Shown piece after piece: positions 1 to 7,725 of a DNA stretch of 9,894 nucleotides (positions are counted from its first letter, which is position 1; every line of letters starts with the position of its first letter). The stretch comes from an uncultured Collinsella sp. (GTDB taxonomy: Bacteria; Actinomycetota; Coriobacteriia; Coriobacteriales; Coriobacteriaceae). The translations under genes were made by a program, and so were the position numbers. A model generated the notes under the pieces. That model ran no database searches, was not told the DNA's origin, and was given only the letters and a program-made list of their open reading frames with translations. The stretch covers positions 1 through 9,894 of the forward strand of contig USEF01000049.1 in assembly GCA_900553475.1 (NCBI GenBank), in the 5' to 3' direction.

Positions 1-277
1 CCGCCTCGTGGCAGGCGACGTGGCCAGTCTCGGCAGCAACGACGCCCTCGTAGGGCGCAAGCAGCATATCAATCACTGTCGCGTTGGCCTGCGTGCCGCC
101 CACCAGGAAAAACACGTCGGCGTCAGGCGCCTGGCAGGCCTCGCGAATAAGTTGCTTGGCACGCTCGGTATGTGCATCGGTACCGTAGCCGGGCTGCGGC
201 TCCATATTGGTGTCGACGAGCGCCTGCAGCACCGCTGGGTGTGCGCCGTGGGAATAGTCGTTGTTGAACGCGAGCAT
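1..277 (-). CDS. ltaE: Low-specificity L-threonine aldolase, N-terminal part (cut by window edge)
   Basis: The reading frame starts at the ATG at 277-275 and runs off the left edge after 92 codons. The visible protein begins MLAFNNDYSHGAHPAVLQAL, then has GYGTDAHTERAKQLIREA (about residues 30-47) and FFLVGGTQANATVIDMLL (56-73), followed by VAAETGHVACHEA. This order matches the N-terminal half of PLP-dependent beta-eliminating lyases of the threonine aldolase type, which cleave L-threonine or allo-threonine to glycine and acetaldehyde in the cytosol. The GGTQAN segment corresponds to the part that contacts the cofactor phosphate in this family. The PLP-binding lysine lies outside the window, so catalytic competence cannot be judged. 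An AGAGAGG ribosome binding site sits 6 bases before the ATG. The gene follows the PAP2 gene by 45 bases with no terminator, so the two may be co-transcribed. A related fold-type I PLP enzyme is the main alternative. Confidence 0.85.
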   Translation of the reverse strand, partial: MLAFNNDYSHGAHPAVLQALVDTNMEPQPGYGTDAHTERAKQLIREACQAPDADVFFLVGGTQANATVIDMLLAPYEGVVAAETGHVACHEA

Positions 278-322
278 GGCAATCCTCTCTTACCGGGTAT
301 CGGCCAGATGATTCAAACGGAG

Positions 323-1186
323 CTATTGTACGCCGCTGGGATAGGCAATGCGCGCGGCAAGGCACTCAAGTGCCAGTACCAGGGCAAAGCCGCAGCTCAC
401 GTCGCTCAAAAAGTGTGCGCCGATCACGATGCGGCCAAACGCGACGAGCGCCGCGACCACAGCTGCCGCCCAAAAGATCACGCGGCGACGCGAAGGTTTT
501 TCCTTAAAAGCCGCCGCGGGAAGCCCGGCGAGCATAAGGCCGATCGCCGCATGCGCCGTGTGTCCGCTCGCAAACGACTTGAACCCGTCCTTGATCACGC
601 CGGCGGCGATATAGGTCCACTTGTCGGGATTGCCGATCACCCACCACGGCTGAAACTCGAGCCCCTGCGTCACCTCGATCACGCGCATGCGCGGGCGCGA
701 CCACAGCGGCTTGACGATCACGTTGAGGATAATGGCCTGAGCGACCCACACGGCAAGCACCATCAACGCCCAGCGCGTGAGCTCATCGGGCTCGGTCGTG
801 CGCGTGAGGCGATAGATGATAAGGTTGGCAGCGATGACCAGCACAAACGTCAGCACCAGCTGAACCGCGATGAGTTTGCCGCCAACCCGCAGGGACGAAA
901 CGATCTCGTAGCCGGCCAGGCCAACGTTGACGAGGATGCCGAGCACGGCGAGCCACTTGCTCGTCTTGGAATCGGGGCGTGCCGAGCGTACGAGCATAAC
1001 GCCCGCGACGCTCGCCGTCAGCTCGAACGGCAGCTCGCCGGCGGCCTCGATAAAGCGGCCGTACATGCTGCCGACGTTGAACAGCGCGCTCGAGATCTGA
1101 TAATCGAAGAAACTGCCCACGCCCAGACAAAGGCACAGGACAACCGCGATAATGGCGACATCTTTCTTATAGATGTATCCGAACAT
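323..1186 (-). CDS. PAP2-family membrane phosphatase, 287 aa
   Basis: This is a polytopic membrane protein with hydrophobic segments at about residues 9-28, 55-66, 77-98, 105-126, 138-158, 208-226, 235-252 and 262-280. It carries the three phosphatase signature blocks of the PAP2 (type 2 phosphatidic acid phosphatase) superfamily: K159-PLWSRP-R166 (block 1), S207-G208-H209 (block 2) and R252-IVI-G-A-H258-FLS-D262 (block 3). His209 and His258 would be the catalytic histidines, by family analogy. Members dephosphorylate lipid phosphates such as phosphatidic acid, phosphatidylglycerophosphate or undecaprenyl pyrophosphate, but the substrate cannot be read from sequence. Block 1 ends in R-M, where the textbook form has R-P. 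The ATG at 1186 is preceded by GAAAGGAAAGC, a good ribosome binding site. The gene lies 88 bases after mfd, across a hairpin, and 45 bases before the threonine aldolase start. The family call is firm; the substrate is unknown. Confidence 0.93.
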   Translation of the reverse strand: MFGYIYKKDVAIIAVVLCLCLGVGSFFDYQISSALFNVGSMYGRFIEAAGELPFELTASVAGVMLVRSARPDSKTSKWLAVLGILVNVGLAGYEIVSSLRVGGKLIAVQLVLTFVLVIAANLIIYRLTRTTEPDELTRWALMVLAVWVAQAIILNVIVKPLWSRPRMRVIEVTQGLEFQPWWVIGNPDKWTYIAAGVIKDGFKSFASGHTAHAAIGLMLAGLPAAAFKEKPSRRRVIFWAAAVVAALVAFGRIVIGAHFLSDVSCGFALVLALECLAARIAYPSGVQ

Positions 1187-1222
1187 GCTTTCCTTTCGAT
1201 GGGGCTGGAATCAACCTGCGAG

Positions 1223-1262
1223 GTGGCGGGGCAAAGAACAACTGGTAGCTCTGCCCCGCCAC
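1223..1262 (-). terminator. Strong hairpin after mfd, without a T tract
   Basis: The arms 1223-1233 (GTGGCGGGGCA) and 1252-1262 (TGCCCCGCCAC) form a perfect 11-bp inverted repeat with an 18-base loop, starting 12 bases after the mfd stop codon. In the direction of transcription the hairpin is followed by CTCGCAGGTT, so the usual run of T is missing. It may be a T-less terminator, a transcript-stabilising 3' end, or a partial barrier setting the expression of the PAP2 gene relative to mfd. No convincing promoter is visible between it and the PAP2 start. Confidence 0.45.
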
Positions 1263-1274
1263 GCCCCCTACTTG

Positions 1275-4200
1275 TTAGTCGTCGTCGCTAGCACCCAACT
1301 GCTGCAGCAGCATGAGTGCCGCGGCCACGGGGCCGGTGCCGTCGTTGGCGTCGAGACCGCGACCCAGGCCGCTGCCCGCGCCGGCGCCCGCCTTGTAGGG
1401 CACCGACAGCTTGCGGCTCTTGGGGAAGTTCACCGCGCCATAGCGGGTCTTTAGTTCAAAGGCCACCTTCTTGGGCACGTCGACGCCCAAAAACGTGATG
1501 CGGCCGCCACTGAGCGTGACGCTCTCGAGCCCCAGGCGCTCGCCGCGAATGCGGATGCGCGCGCGATTGAACAGGTTGAGTCCCGCCAACGGCAGCTCGC
1601 CATGCGCGGCCTCGGTCTCCTCCTGCACCTCGTCGATGCTCTCCAGGTCCTCAGCCGCAGCGAGCTTGCGGTACACGAGCACGCGCTGGTCCACCGCCGG
1701 CAGGTACTCCTCGGACAAGAAGTAGTCGGCCGGCAGGTTGATGCCCACGCTCGCCGCCTCCACGCCGGCATCGTCGTCGCCGCGCGCCTCGGCCACGGCC
1801 TGTCCCAGCATCTGCGTAAACAGGTCAAAGCCCACACTCGACAGGTTGCCGTGCTGCTCGGCGCCCATAAGCGAGCCGGCGCCGCGGATCTCCAGGTCGC
1901 GCATGGCGATGCGCATGCCGCTGCCCAGGTCCTGGAATTCGGAAAGCGCGGTCAGGCGCGCCGTTGCCTCCTCGGTGAGCGGCAGCTCACCCGGGAACAT
2001 AAAGTACGCGTAGGCCTGCGTGGCAGAGCGGCCCACACGGCCCTTGAGCTGGTAGAGCTGCGCCAGGCCCAGGCGCTGCGAGTCCTCGATGATGAGCGTG
2101 TTGGCGGTCGCGTTGTCGATGCCGCTTTCCACGATGGTCGTGGCAATAAGCACGTCAATCTTCTTGGTCGCGAACTCGATCATCACGTCCTCGACCTCGC
2201 GCGGGCTCATCTTGCCGTGCGCCACGCCCACGCGCGCCTCGGGCGCGGCCTCGTGCACGCGCGCCACGGCATCGTCGATGGTCTTGACGCGGTTGGACAC
2301 GTAGTAAACCTGACCGCCGCGGCCCACCTCCAGGCGAATCGCTGCGCTCACCACATCGGGGTCGTACTCCCCCACGTGCACGATCACGGGACGACGCCCG
2401 GTCGGCGGCGTGGTGATTAGGCTCATGTCGCGCACGCCGCTCGTGGCCATCTGCATGGTTCGCGGAATAGGCGTTGCCGAAAGCGTGAGCACGTCAATCT
2501 GCTCGCGCAGGTTCTTGAGCTGCTCCTTGTGCTGCACGCCAAAGCGCTGCTCCTCGTCGATGATCACCATGCCCAGGTTCTTGGGGTTCACGTCGGCAGA
2601 AAGCAAGCGGTGCGTGCCGATGAGCACATCAATCGTGCCCTCGGCAAACGCCTTGAGCGCGCGCTTCTGCTGCGCCGGGGTGCGGAAGCGGCTGAGCACT
2701 TCGACCTCCAGGCCAAACGGAGCAAAGCGCTCAAAGAACGTCTCGTAGTGCTGCTGGGCCAGAATGGTCGTGGGGCAGAGCACCATGACTTGGCGGCCGG
2801 AGTCCACGCACTTAAACGCCGCGCGCAGGGCAACCTCGGTCTTGCCGAAACCCACGTCGCCGCACAGCAGGCGGTCCATGGGCTTGGGCGCCTCCATGTC
2901 GGCCTTGATGTCGGCGATAGCCTCCAGCTGGTCGCGCGTCTCGTCGTAGGGGAAGCTCTCCTCCATCTCGATCTGCTCGGGCGTATCGGGCGGACAGGCG
3001 ATACCGGTAATCGACGAGCGGCGCGTATACAGGTCGACCAGGTCAAACGCCAGCTTTTTGGCGTTCTTGCGTGCCTTGTTGGTGGCACGCGTCCAGTCGG
3101 CGGTATTGAGCCTGGTCAGGCGCGGCTTGTCGCCGTCGGGGCCAACATAGCGTGTGATGCGGTCGACCTGCTCGAGCGGCACGTAGAGCTTGTCGCCGTC
3201 GGCATATTCCAGCAAAAAGTAGTCGCGCTCCTTGCCGCCCACTTCCTGGCGCGCGATCTCGCTAAAGAGCGCGATGCCGTGGGTAGCGTGCACCACGTAG
3301 TCGCCCGGCTTAAACGGGAAGGTGATCTGCGTGATGTCAACCTTGCGGCGGCTGCGCGCGCGGTTGGCATCCATGCGGGCGTTGAGGTCGGCGATCGAGA
3401 ACACGGCCAGGTTGGCATCGGGCACCACCACGCCCTGCGGCAGAGCGGCATCGACAAAGGTCACGCGTCCGCGCGAGATGGTGGGCACGGCGGCGCCGGC
3501 GGCAGCCTGCGCGGCGCCCGTCTCGAGCGAGCGGGCGTTGAGCGCGTCGGCCTTACGCTCGCGAATGGAAGCATGGGCCTCCTGGCGTGCGGCACGGTCG
3601 GCGGAATCCGCCGCTGCCACGCGCACGCGGTCGCCGATAGCGCCGACATTTTCGGGCGCCGCGGTCAGCGATTCCTCAAAGGTTATGCCCTCGTCGCCAA
3701 AGGTGAGCTCCATCGACTCGCGCGCGCCGCGGTCGGGAATGGCAAACACGCAGGCATAGCGCTTGCCCACGACTTCCTGGATGCGCGTCATAAAACGGTT
3801 GTCCGAGCCTGCGATGGCCGGCTGCTCAATCTTGAGCTCGGCCGTCACCGCACCGCCGGCACGGATGAGGCTCACGTAGTTCAGGCGCTGCTGGGCACCA
3901 AAGTCGAGCTGCTGGGCGCGCACGTACAAGCCGTCCAGGCGATCGACCCCCGCCTCGCCGGCACGGGCCTCGATATCCTCGTAGGCGCGCAGGCAATCGT
4001 CGAACAGCGAGCGCGGCTCGGACAGCACCACGAGCGCCTTGCCGCTCACGTGCGACAGCGGGCTTACGGTCTGGCCGTACATCACCGGCAAAAAGCGATT
4101 GAGCTCGGGCGTGACGATGCGCGCATCCACCATCTCGAGCAATGCGGCCAGTTTGCTGTCGTCCTGGCTGGCACGATAGAGCGCCACATGCATGTTGTGG

Positions 4201-4907
4201 ACGGCCTCGTCGGTAAGCGCCAGCTCACGGCAGGGGAAGATCTCGATGCTGTCTTCGTTGCCGATGGTCTGGCCCGTTGAGCTCACCATACGGCGGATGC
4301 GATCGATCTCGTCGCCGAAAAACTCAATGCGCACGGGCGCCTTTTCCTGCGCGGGGAACACCTCGACGGTGTCGCCGTGCACACGGAACAGGCCGGGCGC
4401 GTCGGCGGCACCGGCATTGGTGTAGCCCATGCCCACCAAGCGCTGTGGCACCTCGTCAAAAGGAATCTCCTCGCCCACCGCAAAAGTAGTGGACTCCCAA
4501 TAGCGGCTCTCGACTGGCGGCACGCAACGCAGCAGCGCACGGGCCGAGGCGACCATGATGCAGTTGTCCCCGCGCACGATGCGCCCGAGCGCCTCGCAGC
4601 GCTGGGCAACCACGGCATCGTCAGGCGCCTGCTCGCGCCACGGATAGTCCTTGCGCTCGGGAAAACGGCACACGTGCGCCAGGCCCACATAAGCAGCAAG
4701 GCTGCGCGCGGCGCGATCGGCCGCGTCCTCGCCGCTCACAATGTAGACCGTGGGGCGCGGACGGCGCGCAAACTGGGCTGCCGTCATAAGCGTGCGACCC
4801 GATTGCGACACGGCCAGCGTCACGTCCTCGCCGGCATCGAGTCCGGCCTCGACAGTCTGCAGCGCCTCGGCAGTGTAGAGCTGCGCGGCTATACGGTGAA
4901 TGAGCAT
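1275..4907 (-). CDS. mfd: Transcription-repair coupling factor Mfd, 1210 aa
   Basis: Mfd is a cytosolic ATP-driven DNA translocase that pushes stalled RNA polymerase off damaged templates and recruits UvrA for nucleotide excision repair. Domains in order: a UvrB-like N-terminal module (RFPERKDYPWRE near 81-92, LFRVHGDTVEVFP at 173-185), an Ala-rich connecting stretch (about 433-481), the RNA-polymerase-interaction (CarD-like) domain at about 528-590 (FKPGDYVVHATHGI), and an SF2 translocase with Walker A GDVGFGKTE (683-691, K689), DEEQ box (784-787), GTHRLL (764-769), SATPIPRT (810-817) and GRVGRS (956-961). The RecG/Mfd-type TRG region follows at about 995-1015, then the C-terminal autoinhibitory domain (about 1051-1170) and a Gly/Ala-rich tail. 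The length is slightly above the usual 1150-1200. The ATG at 4907 is chosen because GGAGG lies 6 bases upstream; a TTG 9 codons earlier would overlap that site. The gene sits downstream of nth, another repair gene. No frameshift or missing motif was seen. Confidence 0.98.
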   Translation of the reverse strand: MLIHRIAAQLYTAEALQTVEAGLDAGEDVTLAVSQSGRTLMTAAQFARRPRPTVYIVSGEDAADRAARSLAAYVGLAHVCRFPERKDYPWREQAPDDAVVAQRCEALGRIVRGDNCIMVASARALLRCVPPVESRYWESTTFAVGEEIPFDEVPQRLVGMGYTNAGAADAPGLFRVHGDTVEVFPAQEKAPVRIEFFGDEIDRIRRMVSSTGQTIGNEDSIEIFPCRELALTDEAVHNMHVALYRASQDDSKLAALLEMVDARIVTPELNRFLPVMYGQTVSPLSHVSGKALVVLSEPRSLFDDCLRAYEDIEARAGEAGVDRLDGLYVRAQQLDFGAQQRLNYVSLIRAGGAVTAELKIEQPAIAGSDNRFMTRIQEVVGKRYACVFAIPDRGARESMELTFGDEGITFEESLTAAPENVGAIGDRVRVAAADSADRAARQEAHASIRERKADALNARSLETGAAQAAAGAAVPTISRGRVTFVDAALPQGVVVPDANLAVFSIADLNARMDANRARSRRKVDITQITFPFKPGDYVVHATHGIALFSEIARQEVGGKERDYFLLEYADGDKLYVPLEQVDRITRYVGPDGDKPRLTRLNTADWTRATNKARKNAKKLAFDLVDLYTRRSSITGIACPPDTPEQIEMEESFPYDETRDQLEAIADIKADMEAPKPMDRLLCGDVGFGKTEVALRAAFKCVDSGRQVMVLCPTTILAQQHYETFFERFAPFGLEVEVLSRFRTPAQQKRALKAFAEGTIDVLIGTHRLLSADVNPKNLGMVIIDEEQRFGVQHKEQLKNLREQIDVLTLSATPIPRTMQMATSGVRDMSLITTPPTGRRPVIVHVGEYDPDVVSAAIRLEVGRGGQVYYVSNRVKTIDDAVARVHEAAPEARVGVAHGKMSPREVEDVMIEFATKKIDVLIATTIVESGIDNATANTLIIEDSQRLGLAQLYQLKGRVGRSATQAYAYFMFPGELPLTEEATARLTALSEFQDLGSGMRIAMRDLEIRGAGSLMGAEQHGNLSSVGFDLFTQMLGQAVAEARGDDDAGVEAASVGINLPADYFLSEEYLPAVDQRVLVYRKLAAAEDLESIDEVQEETEAAHGELPLAGLNLFNRARIRIRGERLGLESVTLSGGRITFLGVDVPKKVAFELKTRYGAVNFPKSRKLSVPYKAGAGAGSGLGRGLDANDGTGPVAAALMLLQQLGASDDD

Positions 4908-4931
4908 GCTGTTCCTCCGGCATTGCAACGC

Positions 4932-4961
4932 CAAAAGCCCGCCGGGGCAAGCTCGGCGGGT
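4932..4961 (-). terminator. Terminator-like hairpin just before mfd (possible attenuator)
   Basis: The arms 4954-4960 and 4938-4944 pair as CCCGCCG/CGGCGGG (7 bp, 9-base loop, with a possible flanking G-T pair) and are followed in the minus direction by CTTTTGG. This looks like a short intrinsic terminator. It ends about 25 bases before the mfd ATG, leaving almost no room for a promoter between the hairpin and the ribosome binding site. It is therefore either the end of the nth transcript with an mfd promoter squeezed beside it, or an attenuator inside the mfd leader. Confidence 0.5.
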
Positions 4962-4986
4962 CGTACGTCAAAAATCATTGCCTGTC

Positions 4987-5017
4987 ATGGTAGCGCATGG
5001 AGAGGACTCCTGCTCAA
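4987..5017 (-). promoter_or_regulatory. Possible mfd promoter with dyad in a 19-bp spacer
   Basis: On the minus strand, TTGAGC (5017-5012) and TACCAT (4992-4987) are separated by 19 bases. The spacer contains the inverted repeat GGAG-TCCT-CTCC. Transcription from here would pass through the 4961-4932 hairpin before reaching mfd. The match to consensus is moderate (TTGAGC matches TTGACA at 4 positions), and a 19-base spacer is long for an ordinary promoter. The same bases can be read differently: AGGAG placed 8 bases before an ATG at 4998 that opens a 7-codon ORF (MRYHDRQ, stop at 4977-4975). Confidence 0.3.
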
Positions 5018-5067
5018 GCGTACGCCCAGCCCCGCAACAAAAACGCCAGACGAAGATGCGTTCCGCC

Positions 5068-5733
5068 CTACCCCGCTACGCGCACGCTGGGGCACAAATC
5101 TGCCAGCGGACACTCGTCACACTTGGGTTTGCGGGCGTCGCAGATCTCGCGACCGAAGGTGATCCACTGATGGTTGACCGACTCCCAATACTCGTGCGGC
5201 AAGATCTTGAGCAGATCCTGCTCGGTCTTGAGCGGCTCCTTGGCATGTGTCTTGGGACTCAGCATCAGGCGGTGCGCAATGCGGTTGACGTGCGTGTCGA
5301 CCGCGATGCCCTCGACAATGCCAAACCCCACGTTGAGCACGATGTTCGCCGTTTTGCGCCCCACACCCGGCAGCTTGACGAGCTCCTTCATGTCGGCCGG
5401 CACCTCGCCGCCGTAATCGGCAACGATCATCTGCGCGGCCTCCACGGCGTGCTTGGCCTTGCTCTTATAAAAGCCGAGCGACTTAATGGTATCGGCCACA
5501 TCGGCCACGCTCGCCCCCGCCATGGCCTCGGGCGTGGGCCACTGGGCAAACAGCCGCGGCGTCACCTTGTTGACCTGTGCATCGGTCGTTTGCGCCGAGA
5601 GCAGCACCGCAATCAGCAGGCGGAAGGGATTCTCGTGGTCCAAAAAGCACTCGACCGGGCCATAGCGACGGTTGAGGCGCTCACACACCTCGATGGCGCG
5701 TTCGCGCTTGGCGGCATTGGTCTCGCGTGGCAT
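5068..5733 (-). CDS. nth: Endonuclease III (DNA glycosylase/AP lyase), 221 aa
   Basis: This cytosolic base-excision-repair enzyme removes oxidised pyrimidines and cleaves the resulting abasic site. The family hallmarks are all present: the helix-hairpin-helix LPGVGRKTANIVL (121-133) with the catalytic lysine K127, the catalytic aspartate D146 in VDTHVNRIAHRL, and a [4Fe-4S] cluster motif C198-x6-C205-x2-C208-x5-C214. SAQTTDAQVN (46-55) is the conserved N-terminal segment. The length is normal for bacterial Nth. The ATG at 5733 is preferred because GAGGAG lies 5 bases upstream; a TTG 8 codons earlier lacks such a site. It follows the ABC exporter gene by 63 bases and precedes mfd by 160 bases, so it may be transcribed with either or from its own promoter. 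Function is secure; only the transcription unit is uncertain. Confidence 0.97.
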   Translation of the reverse strand: MPRETNAAKRERAIEVCERLNRRYGPVECFLDHENPFRLLIAVLLSAQTTDAQVNKVTPRLFAQWPTPEAMAGASVADVADTIKSLGFYKSKAKHAVEAAQMIVADYGGEVPADMKELVKLPGVGRKTANIVLNVGFGIVEGIAVDTHVNRIAHRLMLSPKTHAKEPLKTEQDLLKILPHEYWESVNHQWITFGREICDARKPKCDECPLADLCPSVRVAG

Positions 5734-5752
5734 AACGACTCCTCGGCTCAAC

Positions 5753-5783
5753 GGCACAATAAACTTATGGGCACAATTGTCCC
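5753..5783 (-). repeat. Direct repeat and imperfect palindrome upstream of nth
   Basis: In the 63-base gap between the ABC exporter and nth, the 8-mer ATTGTGCC (minus strand) occurs at 5777-5770 and again at 5760-5753, 17 bases apart. The first copy overlaps an imperfect palindrome, GGGACAATTGTGCCC (5783-5769), with an exact ACAATTGT core. This could be a small operator or part of the nth promoter. No good -35/-10 pair can be assigned, and chance is a real alternative. Confidence 0.3.
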
Positions 5784-5796
5784 ACGTCCGAGACGC

Positions 5797-7599
<1,803 letters not shown>

Positions 7600-7632
7600 G
7601 GGTTCCTTTCGCGTCTGATAGGGCGAAACGCC

Positions 7633-7663
7633 ATTGTTGCACATTGGAGCACACTCCAGACAA
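7633..7663 (-). promoter_or_regulatory. Promoter-like element with MerR-type architecture upstream of the ABC exporter
   Basis: On the minus strand, TTGTCT (7663-7658) and AACAAT (7638-7633) flank a spacer of exactly 19 bases. The dyad TGGAG-TGTG-CTCCA (7658-7645) lies between the hexamers, one base overlapping the -35. Overlong 19-20-bp spacers holding a dyad are typical of MerR-family promoters, where the regulator twists the DNA to realign the hexamers, and such regulators often control drug exporters. The element lies between the rmuC terminator and the exporter ATG, where the exporter's promoter is expected. No merR-type gene is in the window. Each hexamer matches consensus at only 4 of 6 positions. 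Confidence 0.42.
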
Positions 7664-7673
7664 GTGCGATACG

Positions 7674-7714
7674 AAAAGCGGTGGGGCGCCCGCGTTTGCG
7701 CCGGCGCCCCACCG
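7674..7714 (-). terminator. Intrinsic terminator of rmuC
   Basis: A perfect 12-bp inverted repeat (7679-7690 with 7703-7714, CGGTGGGGCGCC/GGCGCCCCACCG) starts 11 bases after the rmuC stop. Its 12-base loop can form a further 3-bp CGC/GCG helix. On the minus strand it is followed by CTTTTCGT. The very GC-rich stem, the T run and the position make this a convincing Rho-independent terminator separating rmuC from the ABC exporter. Confidence 0.82.
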
Positions 7715-7725
7715 TCTTGTTGCAA

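Noticed and set aside
8..1291. 427-codon open frame on the plus strand
   Set aside because: It is antisense to the threonine aldolase and PAP2 genes, both of which have clear motifs; it has no domain of its own.
2529..4280. 583-codon open frame on the plus strand
   Set aside because: It is antisense to mfd. Its composition (AHLVGRD-rich) is the typical mirror of a high-GC gene, and no motif was seen.
7600..7725. Upstream start codons for the ABC exporter (up to 42 extra residues)
   Set aside because: The extension crosses the rmuC terminator and the promoter-like element, whereas the ATG at 7599 has a good AAAGGA site and is followed by a normal exporter N-terminus. The ATG at 7644 remains a weak alternative.
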